From Colius striatus (taxonomy: Eukaryota; Chordata; Aves; Coliiformes; Coliidae): 64,000 nt of DNA. Positions within the stretch are counted from its first letter, which is position 1. Each line of letters starts with the position of its first letter. Shown in pieces: positions 24,101 through 34,929 of this stretch. Where the stretch lies: NCBI RefSeq assembly GCF_028858725.1, contig NC_084759.1, forward strand, positions 175,489,770 through 175,553,769, in the 5' to 3' direction. The position numbers and the translations under genes are program-made. The notes beneath the pieces are model-generated. The model worked only from the letters and a program-made list of their open reading frames with translations, had not been told where the DNA came from and did not search any database.

Positions 24101-26964
24101 TTAATAATGAACAACAGATGAAAATTATGAATGTGTTTGGAGGAGGAATATTTTCCATTTTAGGTAACCAATTTTAGGCATCCTACTTAGCCACCTAGTC
24201 TCCCATGCTTCTGCAGTCCGAAGTGGAAGACAACTTGCTTCAGGAGAAGGCCGCAGATGACTCTGCATTAGTAGCTCACTTCAGGAATGCAGCTTAGATT
24301 TTGCTACTTACTCTATCCAAAGTCAAATTTCACGGTCTCTGCACACAAAATGTCTTCCAATCACTACTGTGTGTTCAGTTTATAAGGACCAGACAAGAGC
24401 CAAACTGAAATAAACCCCTGAAATGCACAAACTGTGGGCACTTGTTTCACTCCACACACCCACTCCTGATGAGTTGTGCTGCTTACTAATGCAGAGATAA
24501 ATGTCTAAGGTACTGCATCACCTTTAGGGTGCTCAGCTCCCAGGACTCTGCCTACTTCCAAAGGAGCTTAAGGTGAGCCTAGACACCTAACTCAGGCTTC
24601 TCAAATTTAACACTGGAAGTGGAGAATGGAAATACTCCTCTCTTCTCCCAGCTGTTCCTGTGTTTACAAATGAGACTCCCACACAACTGAGGATTCCTTC
24701 CTCCTTTAATTAAATTGATGAGGTGACCATAGTGAGTGGCTACGCCGAATCTTTTAACTTCTTATGAATTTGTGATGTAAGCGGTCTCTCTGCTTGACCA
24801 TTAATTAAAATATTCATGCAAAATCTAGGATTATTTCACGTTTTTCTCTCTTTCATGCAGCCTTATAATGACCTTGAAAGCATTAACTCAATGTGGAGTC
24901 ACAGAATTATTTTAGCAGTGATCAGTTGCTTAATAACAGTTTTCTCAGAATCATGTAATCATGCAGACTGAAGTAATTCTTTCATTTTCTGCCTACATAT
25001 TGATGAATTTAACCACTGCTAAGCACAAAAAAGGCAGACATTAGTTAACTGGAGATTTTCAGTACTTGGGTTTCCCACGTCCAAAACACACAGAAAAGCA
25101 TCTATCTGCAAAATTAATCAGCTATTCCTGAAACTACTTAAGAAATCAAATGGTGTTTCTAAGTCAAACATCAATATGGTCACCTCTTACATAGTACAAG
25201 CAGGATCTCACAGCGTTTTACCGTTAGTAATTAATGGCATGTCTTTGAGTATAACTTAAGTCAACTAAACAAGTTTATAGGCTGCAGTAGGCAACAGCTA
25301 ATAATTTATTTTGTCATAATTTTTAAGAGATAAAAATTTAGTCTGATTATAAAGTGAATATTCTCCTGATGAAGTATTAAATGTTCTGTAAGCAAAATAT
25401 TTGATTCTGACATTACCCTGATACAGCCTGTCTTTTTTATTGCCAGAAATATTTATGATTTTAAATAGGGCAATCCATGGGCAAAATATTTTTGAAAATT
25501 GCAAAACTAAGATGGTATGTTCCTACCTCATAATAAACAACTGGTGAATGATGTTTATTAAAATTGGCTCTCAAGTGACAGTTAATAAATGCATGGTTCT
25601 ATTATGCATGCTAAATTCAGCATTCCAAAAACTTAAAAGCAGATAGATCAAAACAACGGAGATAAAAAAGTCACAAAGACAAAATACAGCAACATCAGTA
25701 AATGACAGGGAAATAATTCAGACTTAAAAATCACTTATTATTTAGGAACTTGTAACAACAATTCATAGAACTAAATTAGAGGCAAATCAGAGTCTTTCTG
25801 ATGTTTGAGATATGCAAGTTCTCTAGTGCACTGAGTTTGATCATACAGCACAGAAATTCACAGTTCAAAGTCCCCTTTCTCTATGTTTCTGCTTCCAGGT
25901 TACACTTATTCATGGATAATGAATGAAGGAAAAAAAAGGATACAGTAAAATTAAATTATTAAACTATTTTAATTAACCCCCCTAAACAGTTCTTCAGTAT
26001 TTGGAGACGTTAAACTGTCTATATGTGGTGTGTTTCTATGTAAGTTTCACCTATGCCCAGGCCATATCTGCTCCATGCCACACAAATACTGGATTTAACG
26101 GGCTCTGTGTCCTTTACTGTGATCGCTCCATTAGCTCCTTTATGTTGCATAGATTAGGTGTGAGCATCGAAAGAGTTGCTTTGACCATGTATTTTCACCT
26201 CTGATTCCAAAAGGTGAAGAGCAAAACTTTTAATCAAGGAGCAGTTTATCTTTAATTAGGAAAAATATAATTAGGCATTATCACCTAATTGCTGTTACTG
26301 ATGGAGAAAGTCATATTTTCACAAGTAGTGACCCATGCTGTATTATCACTCTGCTGTTTACTGCATAATGGTTCTGTGTTTGTGTTTGGCAGCTGGCCAG
26401 CAAAAATTAAAAGGTAATCAACATGCTTCTCTGCAGTCTGGTCATCAAAGTCACTAGCTTCACAGATGAGTTAAACAACAAAGTCAAGTTGTGACGCCCT
26501 AACAGAAACCCTTCTTTAGGAATAACTGTATTTATGTCCTCTATCAAGACATCAAATGATACTTGAAACAACCATATACAAAAAGCTTTGCAAAATAGAT
26601 TAGAAGAAATGTGCAATACATCTGGTGTTGAGTTAAAAAACAGTTTAATGTCTCAAGGCACCACCACGGTAGAATTTTATACCTGCAAGTAATCATCTAA
26701 TACACTATTATACAGTTAAGGTAATGTATTAATAAATAGCTTGTGCAATTTTGGAAAGCAATCTATAAAGGAATGTTAGATATACAGTAGGCACGTACTA
26801 TAGTACAAATAAAACCCAAAATTCCTAGAAAAAGCATGCTGAGCACCTTTTGGTATAGGTTGAGTTTCTTATTCTAAACGCTATGTAAATCCTAACTTAC
26901 AAAAGGTAAAACTGAAATCTTATAGTAACTGCTTATTTAAACTGATTTTCCTGGGTACTTGCCT
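21128..26964. other. Intergenic and presumed TMEM117 3' UTR/downstream region
   Basis: No further exons are recognised. On the minus strand AATAAA-type signals (TTTATT on plus) occur at 25554-25559, 25436-25441 and 25305-25310. One of these may end the TMEM117 transcript, giving a 3' UTR of about 1.4-1.7 kb, but the choice cannot be made from sequence alone. Blocks at 24.70-25.00 kb and 26.21-26.42 kb are rich in TAATTA-type motifs and look like conserved non-coding DNA. Confidence 0.45.
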
Positions 26965-27605
26965 CTATGTCACAGGATTACTCTTAGGGACAGAGGACTC
27001 TGGTACTGGCTGTAAAGGGCTATCTTGTTCATTCAGTTGTGCGTTCAAGTTTTCAGAAGTTAAGAGAGAAGAATTAAAAACTATTTCACTTAAGTCTGAT
27101 TTTATGGATACGAGATGTGGTTCTTGAAAACTTAATGGTTCTTCTACTAAGACCTGTGTATTTTCTCGTGTCATTCCCATATCTGACGGTGACTTTCGTT
27201 TCATTCTTGTATATGACTTGTCTAAATTCTCCATGCCTTGGTCAGTTTTCTGAAATCGCCCAAAGAACCAGATGAAGAAACCAAACAAAGCAAAAGCCAG
27301 CAAACTTGGAATAAAAGCCAGGCATTTGACATCAAGGCTAGAGCCTGTGAATCTGCTGTGCAAGAACATGTCTCCTTCGGCATAGGTCCGGTTGGTTAAT
27401 GGGTTAGTGTTATTGGATCTCCATTCCCAAGATAACTTAGTTCTATTAAGGTCTTTCAAGCTTTCTGAGTCTTTCACGGTGTAGATCTTCTGTCCAGGAC
27501 CGATATATTGACCATATTCATGAGGTTTGTAAAATATTTGGTTCTTCCACATATTCAGATCCAAGATTAAAACAAGGAAGATAATTCCGTAGTTAAACCA
27601 CTTGC
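26965..27605 (-). CDS. TMEM117: TMEM117 terminal coding exon
   Basis: The acceptor is TTTCTTTTTCCAAACAG|GC at phase 1, completing a Gly codon split with the preceding exon. The exon encodes a transmembrane helix ([14 protein letters not shown]), the conserved [18 protein letters not shown] loop, a second helix ([14 protein letters not shown]) and a tail with [10 protein letters not shown]-like and TRENTQ motifs, ending NPVT and a TAG stop. The in-frame ATG at 27645 that extends the ORF by 13 codons lies in the intron and is not a start. Confidence 0.95.
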
Positions 27606-30600
27606 CTGTTTGGAAAAAGAAAGTAGTATCATCTGATATATCCATTTTAGAAGCAGTACAAATGCAGTCACATATAAAAGGTGCTCAGAGGAAAAAAAAA
27701 TCATTTTAAAAAAAATAATCTGTAAAACAAACTTGTAATAAAAATTCCACCATAGTCAGATTGATGCCAAATATCCCTTAGTAGTTCACAATTAGGGCTG
27801 GGAACACAGAATCATAGAATCATAGAATAGTAGGGGTTGGAAGGGACCTTTAGAGATCATCTAATCCAACCCCCCTGCAGAAGCAGGTTCACCCACAAGT
27901 GCAGCAGTGTATCAATTGAATTTACATTGCAGTTTGTAGGTGACTCATAGTCTAACATTAAGCACTGCATTATTGGAAGAGGAAATCTTTCTCCTTTTAT
28001 TATTTAAAATTGCTCTTTTGCATGCTTCCTCCAGGAATCGATAAGATAACTAAGGCTAACGTCATGCAATTGCAGTTTGCCCTGCTCTGAGCAAGGTGTT
28101 GGAACACTTGAACTCCAGATGTCTCTTCTGACCTAAATACACAAAAAAAGGATACTATTTTCATAGCTAAAGCACCTCCTACACTGTGGCTAGATTGATG
28201 TTAAGATCGTACCTGTGCAGTGATGTCTGGCACCACCCAAGAACCCAGCAAATCTGTATGTCAGCACTATGTGAAAGAACATTAATGGAGGAATGTTCCT
28301 GCTGGTGATTAATTATATTGGCCTATGCTGGAATCATATTTAAATATGTTTCAAGTGAAAAAGAAAAGGAGCATCTATCAAATGGTTTATGCCATTGGCT
28401 TGTAAAGAATAGTTGTATTCCAGTTCCTGAAAGTCTGTGTATTCAAATTACACGACCAAAATGCTCCAGGAAGGTAACTACTTGTATTTCAGCCATTGTG
28501 TTAAATAATCCTCTTCAGTCTAAATTATATATAGACTGAAAATGAACAAGAATGTTCATTCGCTTGTGTTAATGTTACTATCCAGATATTAAACTGCACG
28601 AAAACACCTTGCAGCCAATCCTGTACACACAGCTTCTGCATAACTCCTCAAACTTTTTTTTTCCTGGGTTTTCATCGATATTATAATTGACCTGCTAAAG
28701 AACATTACGGTTTCAGAAGATCATGATCACGTTTAATAATATTTAAGTTTCTTAAGTCAACACCAAGACACTTAAAACACTGATAAAATATGAAAAACAA
28801 TAACAAACAATGTAATCTAGCTTGATGCAGTCTCCTCTGGATTTTTGCTCTGTATTTCATGTGTTTCTCTCCATCAGCATAACCTTAGCTTCCCCATCAT
28901 GTATGACTTTTCAACAGACAGAGACAGACTATGTCTTGCACAGTCTGTGGTGTTGAAGTGCTGTCTGGGACACACATACTCACTGATCAGCTGGCTGCTG
29001 TCAAACATGGCTGACTTCTCTCTGCTATTTCCTCAGCTGAGCATTAACTTCAGTGATTCTCCTTTACCTAATCATCTTTTCTTAGGACACAATTATAATG
29101 TCACTATTTTCCAGATTCCTACCCTTTGAAAAATGTTTTGGCAACTGGTTGTGGGTTCAAAAGTTATTTGATGTTGAATGTTGGATATAGTGAGAGTGAG
29201 ACCAATCCACACAGAGACCATGATCACATCATTCTCATTTCCTTAGGAAAACAGGCTAAACCAAATTACAATGAAATAAATATTAGAACCATTATCTGTG
29301 TATCATTGACAATTTGAAAGAAGACACGATTTACTGCATTCTAAACTTCCTTTCTGTTTTAGGGGGGTTCACTTGGACACTTTTAAAGAGGCCAAGGTCT
29401 ATGAGAGGTTCAACTACCAGTCCACAATCCCCCATGCAACTGATTTACTGGGCAATTGAGGTGGATCCTGCATGTCCAGATATTCCAAATTGTATATTTC
29501 AAGCTGATGATTCTGGAGCTTTTTTATTTTTGCATGTCCACTCTGTAACAAAATAGTCATGTCCTAAAAAAAAAAAAATCTTGTGAAATCTTGTGTAGAA
29601 GCCAGTCCTCAGCATGCCTCCTGAGGTCAAGAGGAAATGTGAAAATTCCACTTATTAAGTCTAGACTCAAGCAGCCTCATGCTGTGCAACCTCAGCCAGA
29701 GGCCAGTGTAGGAAATGTTGACTTTAGACTCTTATCTCAATTGCAATTTTTGTCTAAAAAACATTCTGACAGCTCTGTAAAACATTCAGGTATCTTCAAA
29801 ATGTTCGTCATATCTTCTGTCACAATGGAGCAATTAGCTAGATACATACATACAGACCACTCACAGCTGAACAAAGCCACAAATTCTCTGAGTTTTTTTC
29901 ACATCTGTGGGCACAGACAGCTTTGTTTTTACCTCTAACCTTTCTATTTTTGCCCATGGGCTCCCTCAGGCTTCCTTGCATGTGCAATACTCTGCCTGAA
30001 TCCAGAGATGCTTCTGGTTTAACTTCAGAGGCCAGCCATGCTCGGCACTTGCCAGCCATGAAGGTGATGACTTATCCTTTGAGTGGGAGGGAATTCAGAA
30101 ATGCATTTATAAACAGTCAGGAAAAAAAATCCCATCTGTTGTGATACACAAAACTTAACATTTCCTATTTGAAACTTATCCACATACTTGACAGCAGATG
30201 CTCTTGGATATCCAGTGCTGCTATCAAAGAGTACCAGTCAGGTACCTAGTGCCTTTTAACCATGAACGAATCTGAAGTAACAAAATTTACTTTTAAGTTT
30301 TACAAATTTCCCTGGGTATTATAGAAACTAGGATAGACTATGTATTTTCATAAACAGCAGCCCAAGAAGGAAAATACACACTTTGCAATGAACCATCTGT
30401 CAAGGGAAATCCAGATGAGTTAAGCAGATGCAGGAATTCAAGTTATTTTTGATGTTCACAGATAAAAGCAGCTATCAAAACAGGATAAAAATATTTAATA
30501 TTGAGTAGATGCTTGCTAGCAGTTCCTAGATGCAAAGAAATTTCAGCAAAATGAAGTACGCAGTTACCACTAAAAATAAGATATGCTTTTGATAGCAAAT

Positions 30601-33600
30601 TTAAAATTATGCTGAAGCATATCAGCTACAGACTGCAGATGGTAATTCAATATTACTGCCAACTTAAAACATTCAAAAACCACAAGTGAAGCTGAAGAAA
30701 GCATGTTATTAATTTAAAGTACTGTTTTATTTTTGTGCTTTTTTTAGACATGGAGTTATGCAGAAGCAGCATTTCAATCATTTTATATGCAATTGTGAGC
30801 TTTATTTCATGAAAACTGCAATTCTCATGTAGCCACTGAATTTAGGAGCTAAGACTTTAAGACAAAACAGGGAAGAAAAAAAAAAAAACGAAAGAGAAAT
30901 CATCTGTCTTAAGATGGGATAAAATTGGCAACACAGTGTATGTAACTGTGAAATCCTTAATCTGTACAGAAATTGCATGAAGCCACTGAACACACACCAA
31001 CAGAAAGGTGGTTTAAAGTCCTTACTCTTCTGAATCACTGAATCACAGAATGGTAGGGGTTGGAAGGGACCTTTAGAGATCATCTAGTCCAACCCCCCTG
31101 CAGAAGCAGGGTCACCTAGATCAGGTCACATAGGAACATGCCCAGGCGGGTCTTGAAGACCTCCAAGGAAGGAGACTCCACAACCCCTCTGGGCAGCCTG
31201 TGCCACTGCTCCCTCACTCTCACAGTGAAATAGTTTTTTCTTGTATTCAAGTGGAACTTTTTGTGTTCCAGCTTCATCCCATTACCCCTTGTCCTGTTGC
31301 TAGCTACTATAGAAAAAAGGGATGTCCCAACCTCCTGACACCCACCCTTTAGATATTTATACATGTTAATAAGTTCTCCCTCAATCTCCTCTTCTCCAGA
31401 CTAAACAGCCCCAGTTCCCACAGCCTTTCCTTGTATGAAAGATGTTCCATTCACCTGATCATCTTGGTGGCCCTGTGCTGGACTCTCTCCAGCAGTTCCC
31501 TGTCCCTCTTGAGCTGAGGAGCCCAGAACTGGACACAGGACTCCAGATGAGGCCTCACCAGGGCAGAGTAGAGGGGGAGAAGAACCTCCCTTGACCTGCT
31601 GACCACATTCTTCTTGATGCATCCCAGGATGCCATTGGCCTTCTTGGCCATAAGGGCACATTGCTGGCTCATGTTTAGCTTATTATCAATCAGGACTCTC
31701 AGGTCTATCTCCACAGAGCTGCTCTTCAGCAGTTCGACCCGCAGCCTGTACTGGTGCATGGGGTTGTTCCTTCCCAGATGCAGGACTCTGCACTTGTCCT
31801 TGTTGAACCTCATGAGGTTCCTCTCTGCCCAACTCTCAAACGGGTCAAGATCCTGCTGAATGGCAGCACAGCCTTCTGGGGAATCAGCCAGTCCTCCCAG
31901 TTTGGTGTCATCAGCCAACTTGCTGAGGGTACACTCTGTCCCCTCATGGGTTGTTGATGATGATGCTGAACAAGACTGGCCCCAGAACCGATCCCTGTGG
32001 AACTCCACTGGCCACAGGCCTCCAACTCGATTCTGTGCCATTAATCACCATCCTCTGGGCTCTGTCATTCTGAATGTCCTTTTACTTAGAGCTGCTTCTT
32101 TGGGGGACTGTGTGCTCATTAGAGGGACACAGCACTGAACAGGGCTGCTCAGGAGTGTCCTAGAACTGCTTTTATTTATATCAATCAACAGCAATCAGAA
32201 TAAACTGTGAAAGAACTGATGAAGAATGAAATTTGCCATAGAAAAGATGGTAGATGTTACATCAGCTATGCCTCCTTTCTCCTTGCTCTTTGGCTGAAAA
32301 ATGTCTCCAGTTTCTACAAATCAGGGCACAAGTCACAGACTTATAGCCTGACTTTATCACTATAGCAAGTACTAAAACAAACAATATTCAGGCCTTAGTC
32401 TTATTTTCCTGCTTGTTACCAAAAAGAAATCCCATGGTTAAATTTAACATTCTGAATCCTATGTACTAATTAGGGCCTAAATACTGCAGGCTTCCTGCCA
32501 TTATCAATGTCCTGCCCTCATGTCATCTGCTGCAGTTGCATTCATGTGCATTACTTTCTACTCTCATTTTAGATTGGATTACATTAATTTTGTTAGATAT
32601 ATATTGAACTGGTTCTTTCTTTTATTAGCTCCTTGATTTGAGAAGAAAATTACAAGTATCTACATATCCACACAATAACTAGAGCTTGAAAATGATCCAA
32701 AATGATACCCTAACCTAAGACAAGAACTGATGGCAAGAACAGATGGTTCCAGTAAAACTTACCCATAGGGAGGTTCTTGTGCCATGTGTTATGGCTGTTT
32801 ATTAGATCTCCTAAAGGGTGGTGTAGCACTGAGATAAAACAGGCACTCTGTAGACAGAGTACGTGACGAGCAGTCAAATGGATTGATTTGTCTAGTGAAT
32901 CTAATAAATGGATCTTGTTAATGCTGAGCAGGGAAAAATATTCCTCAGACCCTATTCATTAGCTAAACCTCATTAAAAGAACACTTTCTTGCCAGGAAAT
33001 CAGAGAGGCCTCCAGTCCTCTCTGCAGAAGACTCTACAATGTATAATATTGTTTTCTCTTGATTGGTCTGTTTTCAAACAGCAGCGCTGCTAACAGTTGT
33101 ATTTCTGATCCCTAATTTACGTTCTTTGCTGTTGCTTATTGTTTGGTCTTCCCTGACTATCATCAATATCCCTATCTCTTCTACAACACACAACAGTTCT
33201 TTGCTCTTCAGTCCCTCTTCTGTCATCTATTGCTTCTCATCTACATTAATTATATTCTGAATTCCTGTATCTGATGGTGTAGCCCATCCTACCATGCCTC
33301 AGTCATTGTTCATGCTCCTCTGTGTGCCACTTCCACTACTCCTCCTTATAGGATGGAATAATTGCATGATGTTTGGGAGCCTTGTGCAACTGAGTCCCTC
33401 CAAATTCATGCTTTAGTCTTGAGAAATAGAAAAAAAATCCTTTTCCCTATCCCCAAATGCTCTGGTTATAATTTACATCAAATATTTTGTGTTTATACTC
33501 TTTTTTTCCCTTTTTGCTCACTTGAGAGGAAAAAAAAAAGTGTTCATCACAGATATATCTCATCTTCTCTCACCTTACACCTTCTAGTCACTGACCAGGA

Positions 33601-34929
33601 GATAATTTACTTCATTCTGTTCCATAAACTACTAGTGACTCAAATGATCTCTCTCAGGTGTCCTCCAGCCCTTCTTTCTTTTTCCTGTCTATTCTCTCTC
33701 AGTACTCCAGCAGGGCTCCTACATTTAATTTTAAAAAACTTTCCAGCCCTCCATCTGTACTTCTTGCCAGACCATTTACTTTCCCTCTTTCAACAGCCTT
33801 TTGAAATAATTTTCTCTTTATTTTTGTTTTTTAATCTGATCACTTATCTTCTCTGCTGAAAAAGTATTTTCTGAGGCCTCATTCAGCCTATATCAACTAT
33901 TCATCATTCTTTCTTCCTCAGCACATCTTCTTTCCTTGGCTTTTGCTGCCTGGTGAGTTTGTGACTCACCTGCTAGCCTTATCTTTGTATCATATGAGAA
34001 TGCTCCTTTTGTCCCTGCTCTGCAGGAGTTTCATATGGCTGTGTCATTGGATGCCCTCATCTATCTCATTCCTGTACAGTATCATGTGCTGTGATTGTTC
34101 ATAATACCAGCTAAAGACCCCTGTCAATTCACACCTGCATTCTTTTGCTACCCATTGTTATCCAGCTCTTCCCAATATAGAGAGAGGAGCTACGCTCCCG
34201 CATAGCTTCAAGGTAAAACCAAATTATTTATCCCTATTTAACCTTCTCTTTTTCATTCCCTACTGTTATTAAAATACTGTCTCACAGTATGCAAGGATCA
34301 GTTACTTTTTATCTATATGTACCATCCATTTGAATAACTGCAATTCTATTTTATTTGAGGTTATTTAACTGTCTGCTTCTCATTAGATGACTGATGGAAG
34401 TATGGTTATGGGTGGCCTTTGCCAGATGAGAACGACTGAAGTTATGAAAAGATATTAGCATAAATCACAGCAAAGGCATCTCAAAGCAGAAAAGATTTGA
34501 AAATGAAATAAGCCACTAATTCCCCATGAGAGGCATTTTAGATAAAAGATCACTGAAGCTACATTAAGTATTACTTAGTGTCACAAGAAGTTGCTGAAAT
34601 CCATGGAAAAAAAAAAGCAGGTCTCTGATGGCTAAGATACAGTTTCCCTGAGATGTTTATATACCGATGATATAGATATGGACAGATAAACAGATAAATA
34701 GCAATCTCGGACACATACACAAAATGTAGGTAGTTAAAAACATGTTAGCATATATTTATTACATCGTGTGACTGTGTCACAATCTTTAAGACTACATACC
34801 TGTTATATGTATGTGATACTCTTCTTTGAAGATCTTTTGGAAATAAGGGACTTTGAACTGCATGTGTGCAGACGGCAAGCCTGGAAGATTTACTTCAACA
34901 TCACCCATAAAATGTGGAAACTCCCAGTC
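26965..34929 (-). CDS. TMEM117: TMEM117, transmembrane protein 117 (3' part; 5' exons outside window)
   Basis: Two consecutive coding exons, 34929-34800 and 27605-26965, join in phase to give the last 256 residues of TMEM117. That is about half of the roughly 514-residue vertebrate protein. The joined sequence matches TMEM117 closely: [11 protein letters not shown] and FQKIFKEEY in the first exon, then [39 protein letters not shown] and [18 protein letters not shown] in the second. TMEM117 is a multipass membrane protein of poorly defined function, linked in human cells to ER-stress-induced mitochondrial dysfunction. Two hydrophobic segments are visible here, separated by a loop carrying two NRT sequons, followed by a long polar tail. 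The upstream exon ending FDLLIVMQ in the family was not found, so the gene continues to the right of the window. It is convergent with ARRDC5. Confidence 0.93.
27805..27895 (-). mobile_element. CR1 3'-end fragment in TMEM117 intron (antisense)
   Basis: Two TCATAGAA tail units are followed by GTAGGGGTTGGAAGGGACC, TTTAGAGATCATCTAATCC and CCCCCTGCAGAAGCAGGTTC. The insertion is about 90 bp long and of the same young subfamily as the 31- and 40.6-kb copies. Confidence 0.92.
31031..32070 (-). mobile_element. CR1 LINE, about 1.04 kb, antisense, in TMEM117 intron
   Basis: The longest CR1 in the window. It spans the 3' tail (GAATCACAGAATGG) through the 3' UTR and roughly the last 280 codons of ORF2. 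Minus-strand reading gives a nearly continuous reverse-transcriptase C-terminal region: '[20 protein letters not shown]', '[20 protein letters not shown]', then '[20 protein letters not shown]' from 2041 to 1451 within the 30-kb block (32041-31451). After a frame break, '[20 protein letters not shown]' follows at 31364-31116. The coding copy is 5'-truncated, lacks the endonuclease and catalytic RT motifs and is inactive. Confidence 0.95.
34800..34929 (-). CDS. TMEM117: TMEM117 penultimate coding exon
   Basis: This exon has no Met and is 130 nt long, so an ORF scan with a length cut-off misses it. Minus-strand reading gives acceptor TTTTTTAACAG|GAC and donor ACAG|GTATGT. It encodes 43 residues plus one base: [18 protein letters not shown], then [18 protein letters not shown] and HIHIT. 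The phase (0 in, 1 out) joins to the terminal exon to make a Gly codon. The residues agree with the TMEM117 family over the whole exon with only a few substitutions. Confidence 0.94.

Larger units (their letters stand above)
27606..34799 (-). other. TMEM117 last intron (7.2 kb)
   Basis: The intron has the donor ACAG|GTATGTAG at its right end and the acceptor CCAAACAG at its left end, in minus-strand reading. It contains two CR1 insertions (27.8 and 31.0 kb) and a pyrimidine-rich stretch around 33.1-34.1 kb. That stretch produces a 165-codon plus-strand ORF with no family resemblance. No nested gene is recognised. Confidence 0.85.

Noticed and set aside
31451-32041. 196-codon minus-strand ORF as a host gene
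   Set aside because: Its content is the CR1 ORF2 reverse-transcriptase C-terminal region ([28 protein letters not shown]), and the element is 5'-truncated.
33362-33859. 165-codon plus-strand ORF
   Set aside because: It lies in a pyrimidine-rich stretch where stop codons, which need purines, are rare. The peptide is an L/F/S-rich string without domain or conserved motif, and it is antisense to TMEM117 intron.
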